This document shows positions 61,091 through 64,000 of a stretch of DNA of 64,000 nucleotides, piece after piece. Below the pieces are notes generated by a model, which was given only the letters and a program-made list of their open reading frames with translations, did not search any database and was not told where the DNA came from. Position 1 is the stretch's first letter. The number at the start of each line of letters is the position of its first letter. The translations under genes were made by a program, and so were the position numbers. Source of the DNA: Micromonospora coxensis (GTDB lineage: Bacteria > Actinomycetota > Actinomycetes > Mycobacteriales > Micromonosporaceae); contig NZ_LT607753.1 of assembly GCF_900090295.1 (NCBI RefSeq), forward strand, positions 186,001-250,000. The letters are read 5' to 3'.

Positions 61091-61762
61091 ATGCGCGTCG
61101 TCATCGCCGGAGGCCACGGCAAGATCGCCCAACTGCTCGAACGGGAACTCACCGGACGCGGCGACACCGCCGTCGGCCTGATCCGCAACCCCGACCACGC
61201 CGTCCCGCTGCGCGCCCTCGGCGCCCAACCGGTCGTCTGCGACCTGGAAACCGCCGCTGTCGACGAGGTCACCGCCCACCTCGACGGCGCCGACGCGGTC
61301 GTCTTCGCCGCCGGCGCCGGCCCCGGCAGCGGCGCCGCCCGCAAGGACACCGTCGACCGGGCCGCCGCCGTGCTGCTCGCCGACGCCGCCCAGGCCGCCG
61401 GAGTACGCCGCTACCTGCTCGTCTCCTCGATGGGCGTGGAGGACCCACCCGCGCCCGGCACCGACGAGGTGTGGGCGGCGTACCTGCGGGCCAAACGGGC
61501 CGCCGAGGACGACCTGACCGGCCGGGACCTGGACTGGACGGTGCTGCGTCCCGGCCGGCTCACCGACGACCCGCCCACCGGACGCATCCACCTCGACCGG
61601 CACGCCCCGCGCGGCGCGGTCACCCGCACCGACGTCGCCCGGGTCCTCGTGGCGCTGCTGCACCACCCGGGCACCATCGGCGCGACCCTCGAACTCGTCG
61701 GCGGGGACCTGCCGATCGCCGACGCGGTCGCCGCCGTCGAAACCACCGACCCGACCACCTGA
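61091..61762 (+). CDS. NAD(P)-binding protein (NmrA/atypical SDR type)
   Basis: 223 residues. MRVVIAGGHGKIAQLLEREL is the dinucleotide fold, with VVCDLETAAVDEV, VFAAGAGPGSGA and YLLVSSMGVEDPP following, typical of atypical SDR proteins such as YwnB or NmrA. They act as NADPH sensors or reductases; substrate unknown. ATG 61091 lies about 7 bases after a TAGGTT -10-like box, so it is probably leaderless. Confidence 0.87.
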   Translation: MRVVIAGGHGKIAQLLERELTGRGDTAVGLIRNPDHAVPLRALGAQPVVCDLETAAVDEVTAHLDGADAVVFAAGAGPGSGAARKDTVDRAAAVLLADAAQAAGVRRYLLVSSMGVEDPPAPGTDEVWAAYLRAKRAAEDDLTGRDLDWTVLRPGRLTDDPPTGRIHLDRHAPRGAVTRTDVARVLVALLHHPGTIGATLELVGGDLPIADAVAAVETTDPTT

Positions 61763-61789
61763 CCCCGCGCCCGCCCCTCGGCGCGTGGG

Positions 61790-62449
61790 TCAGCCGCCGA
61801 GCACCGCCCGCAGCTGCGCGCTGGCGCCCGCCGCCGCCTGCGCGTCGGCGCGCAACTGCTCCGACTGCGCCGACAGGTACGCCTGCCACCGGTTCAGCTG
61901 CTGCTGCGCCGCCGCCACCGCCGCCAACGCCGCCGCGTGCCGCTCCTCCAACTCCTGCAACCGGCGCTGCGTCTCCGGCGACGCACCCGCCGACCCGACC
62001 GGGGCGCCCGGCGCCGCCGCGCCCAACGCGCCCGCCCGGCGGTGCGCCTCGGCGAGGATCTCGTCGGCCTGCCGCCGCGCGTCGGCCAGGATCTCCGCAC
62101 CCTCCGCGCTCGCCTCACCGATCGTGCGGTTCGCCTCGTCCTGCGCCCGCATCGCCAGCTCCACCGCCATCGGATCCGGCCCCTGCGGCGCCGTCGACGG
62201 CAACGTGCCGTGCCGCAGCATCTCCACCTGACTCAGCAGACCCTGGTTCTCCCGCCGGTGCCGGTCCAACTCGTTGACCAGCACCGCGATCCGGTCGTCG
62301 CCGGCGCGCACCAGATCGGCCACCTCGTCGGCGGACAGCCAGTGACTGCCCCGGAACCGCCGCGCCTCCAACATGGACAACTGACGGCCCAGCTCACCCT
62401 GCTCGGCCAGGCCCGGCACGGTGACACGATCGGTGTGGTCGATGCTCAT
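61790..62449 (-). CDS. DivIVA-like coiled-coil protein
   Basis: 219 residues. Residues about 30-90 contain MLEARRFRGSHWLSADEVAD with LVRAGDDRIAVLVNELDRHR, then a long coiled coil (ANRTIGEASAEGAEILADAR, RQADEILAEAHRRAGALG). This resembles DivIVA/Wag31-like polar scaffold proteins but lacks a clear DivIVA start. It overlaps the globin-reductase gene as ATGA, so the two are translated together. Role unproven. Confidence 0.78.
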   Translation of the reverse strand: MSIDHTDRVTVPGLAEQGELGRQLSMLEARRFRGSHWLSADEVADLVRAGDDRIAVLVNELDRHRRENQGLLSQVEMLRHGTLPSTAPQGPDPMAVELAMRAQDEANRTIGEASAEGAEILADARRQADEILAEAHRRAGALGAAAPGAPVGSAGASPETQRRLQELEERHAAALAAVAAAQQQLNRWQAYLSAQSEQLRADAQAAAGASAQLRAVLGG

Positions 62450-63663
62450 CGGACACCCGTCCAGCTGAAGTCACGCGGGGCGGGCACGCCGGCCTCCGCG
62501 AGGGGCGGATAGAAGGAGTGATCGTAACTCTCGGTCAGGATCCGCTCCGGACGCACACCCGCCCGCGTCAGAACCGTGATCGTCTCCCGCGTCATCTGCG
62601 CACTCCCACAGACCAGGACCTCGGTCTCCTCCCACGGGCCCAGCCGCACCGCCGTCTGCACCGCCGTGCCCACCGCCCCCGGCCAACCCCAACCCACCTC
62701 CACCGTCGGCACGTACCGCAACCACGCCGCACCACCACCCGGCGCCGGCATCGACGACAACTGCGCCAACGCCTTGTCGTCGTACAGGTCGTCCGGGGTA
62801 CGCCCACCCACCACCAGGGTGGTCCGCCGCCCCGAACCCTGCTGCACCGCCTCCACCACCGCCCGCAACGGCGCCAGCCCGGTGCCCCCCGCGATCAGCA
62901 GCAACGGCAACTGCGGCGCCCGGTCGTACGACGACAACGCCGTACCCGTCGGATGCCCCAACAGCAGCCGGTCACCGGTACGCAGCTTGCGCACCACGTG
63001 CGTGGAGAACCGGCCCGTCGCCCGGACATGGAACTCGATCGTGCCGTCCGCGCGCGGCGCGTTCGCCGGCGACAGGTACCGCCACAACCGCAACTGCGGC
63101 ACCTGCACCGGCAACGACTGCCCCGGCAGGTAGTTGCACAGATAGTTCGGCCGCACCGTGAACACCGCGATGTCCGAGCGGCGCCGCTCCGCGCCCAGCA
63201 CCTCCGCCTCCCAGTACGGCGGCGTCGTCCGCTCCGACTCCGCCGCGCCGGTGAGCATCAGCTTCGCCACCGCCTCGTACGCCGCCGCCCACTGCGCCTT
63301 CAACGCCGGCGTCCAGTACGGGCCCAGGAACCGCTCCAACGTCGCCAGCAGCGCCTGCCCCACCCAGATGTAGTGCCGCTCCCCCAGCACCACCGCGTTG
63401 CCCCGCTGGTCCTGGCCGTGGAACCGACGATGGTCGGCGCCCAGCCGATGCGCGAACGCCGTCAACGCCGTCGGATCGTCCAGGTTGATGATGATGTGCC
63501 CCAACGCCGCCAGGAGCTTGTCCTCCTGGTACTGCATGTTCGTCGGGAACATCGACCGGGCCTCCGGCGCCACCATGAACAGCGTCGCGTAGAAGTACTT
63601 CGCCGCCTCCGGACCCGCCGCCGAGAACTGCGTCCAACTCTGCCGCAGCGCCGCGTTGTCCAT
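62446..63663 (-). CDS. Globin domain fused to FAD/NAD(P)H reductase (flavohaemoprotein-like)
   Basis: 405 residues. An N-terminal globin (about 1-140) has the proximal His at H78 (LGADHRRF) and the B-helix Tyr in KYFYATLF. The FAD domain motif is RFSTHVVRKL in place of RxYS, and GHPTGTALSSYDRAP follows. The NAD(P)H domain shows LLIAGGTGLAPLRAVVEAVQ and ends VCGSAQMTRETI. It likely detoxifies nitric oxide or reduces oxygen species. It lies 3 bases after the upstream gene and overlaps the coiled-coil gene, a tight operon. Confidence 0.9.
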   Translation of the reverse strand: MDNAALRQSWTQFSAAGPEAAKYFYATLFMVAPEARSMFPTNMQYQEDKLLAALGHIIINLDDPTALTAFAHRLGADHRRFHGQDQRGNAVVLGERHYIWVGQALLATLERFLGPYWTPALKAQWAAAYEAVAKLMLTGAAESERTTPPYWEAEVLGAERRRSDIAVFTVRPNYLCNYLPGQSLPVQVPQLRLWRYLSPANAPRADGTIEFHVRATGRFSTHVVRKLRTGDRLLLGHPTGTALSSYDRAPQLPLLLIAGGTGLAPLRAVVEAVQQGSGRRTTLVVGGRTPDDLYDDKALAQLSSMPAPGGGAAWLRYVPTVEVGWGWPGAVGTAVQTAVRLGPWEETEVLVCGSAQMTRETITVLTRAGVRPERILTESYDHSFYPPLAEAGVPAPRDFSWTGVR

Positions 63664-63666
63664 GCC

Positions 63667-64000
63667 TCAGCCCTCCTGCGCCCGGGCCGTCGCGTGCCGC
63701 TCCCGCAGCGTCGACTTCACCACACCCTCGGGGTCGTACACCCGCTCCGTCGGCCAGATGTTCGGATTCGGCACCCCCGGGTCGTAGTAGCGGTGATGCA
63801 CCGCGTGCAACGCCGCCCACCCCACACTGCCGTTGAGCCACGACCAGTCACCGTGCACCGGCCGCCCCGCCCGCTCCTCCTGCGCGCAGAACTTCATGAA
63901 CAGCTCCGACTCGGTGTGCGGATCCGACACCCGCACCCCGGCCAGCTTGAACGAATGCAACACCGCCTGGTTGATCACCAGCACCGCGTGCTCACGCCAC
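63667..64000 (-). CDS. Unidentified protein, C-terminal fragment cut by right edge
   Basis: The frame is open from the window edge, giving about 110 residues: WREHAVLVINQAVLHSFKLA, then DPHTESELFMKFCAQEERAG, HGDWSWLNGSVGWAALHAVH and an ending LRERHATARAQEG. It has many aromatic and His residues but no motif I recognise. It is the first visible member of the globin-reductase operon, with only 3 bases before the next gene. Confidence 0.6.
   Translation of the reverse strand, partial: WREHAVLVINQAVLHSFKLAGVRVSDPHTESELFMKFCAQEERAGRPVHGDWSWLNGSVGWAALHAVHHRYYDPGVPNPNIWPTERVYDPEGVVKSTLRERHATARAQEG

Overview
The window looks like chromosomal DNA from a high-GC actinomycete, most likely a Micromonospora-type member of the Micromonosporaceae. 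The reasons are very GC-rich third codon positions, many GTG starts and apparently leaderless genes, a short DUF5999 protein, an HspR-type (HAIR) operator and an actinobacterial-type dif sequence. It is densely packed with chromosomal genes in both orientations. I see no tRNA, rRNA, CRISPR array, complete insertion sequence or prophage.

Layout. 1-16 kb: a GH42 beta-galactosidase with operator-like repeats, a LysE exporter, GNAT enzymes, DUF1232 and DUF1992 proteins, a MerR regulator fused to a PP2C phosphatase, a membrane protein/HTH pair, a DUF1062 zinc-ribbon gene behind a structured leader, a MarR-DUF6069 pair, Hsp20 under a HAIR operator, a WYL regulator, a tyrosine recombinase and a TetR regulator. 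16-28 kb: acyl-CoA dehydrogenase, a GDPD-UMF1-thymidine kinase run, an HTH-DUF4180 overlapping pair, a GT8 glycosyltransferase, PlsC, and cytochrome bd oxidase cydAB behind a BlaI-like operator. 28-35 kb: GNAT/SCP2, a KOW/coiled-coil-like protein, peroxiredoxin, patatin, a DksA-like zinc finger, SDR, polysaccharide deacetylase and secreted GH10 xylanase.

35-36 kb holds the most unusual part. A 1.1 kb non-coding gap carries a sequence matching the actinobacterial dif site (35512-35539), a decayed piece of the GT8 gene, and a second dif-like core that overlaps the start of a tyrosine recombinase gene. The + strand is rich in A and C for several kb to the left and rich in G and T for about 9 kb to the right, whichever way the genes point. 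This suggests the window spans the replication terminus.

36-46 kb: folD behind a ZTP riboswitch, an M20 peptidase, a glutamate-cysteine ligase-like enzyme, two nitroreductases, a flavin monooxygenase-like protein, an endonuclease/phosphatase-fold protein, a TSUP transporter and an HxlR regulator. 46-57 kb: a secreted VWA/HYR protein, peptide deformylase, a TetR-controlled drug-type ABC exporter running directly into an SNF2 helicase and a SWIM zinc-finger gene, pabB and a DUF5999 gene. 57-64 kb: gcvP behind a glycine riboswitch, a sirtuin, an NAD(P)-binding protein, and an operon of an unidentified protein (cut by the right edge), a globin-reductase and a coiled-coil protein.

Functional themes visible together are one-carbon metabolism (folD/ZTP, gcvP/glycine, pabB), respiration and oxidative or nitrosative stress (cydAB, peroxiredoxin, globin-reductase, nitroreductases), polysaccharide use (GH42, GH10, NodB), and many one-component regulators with readable operators.
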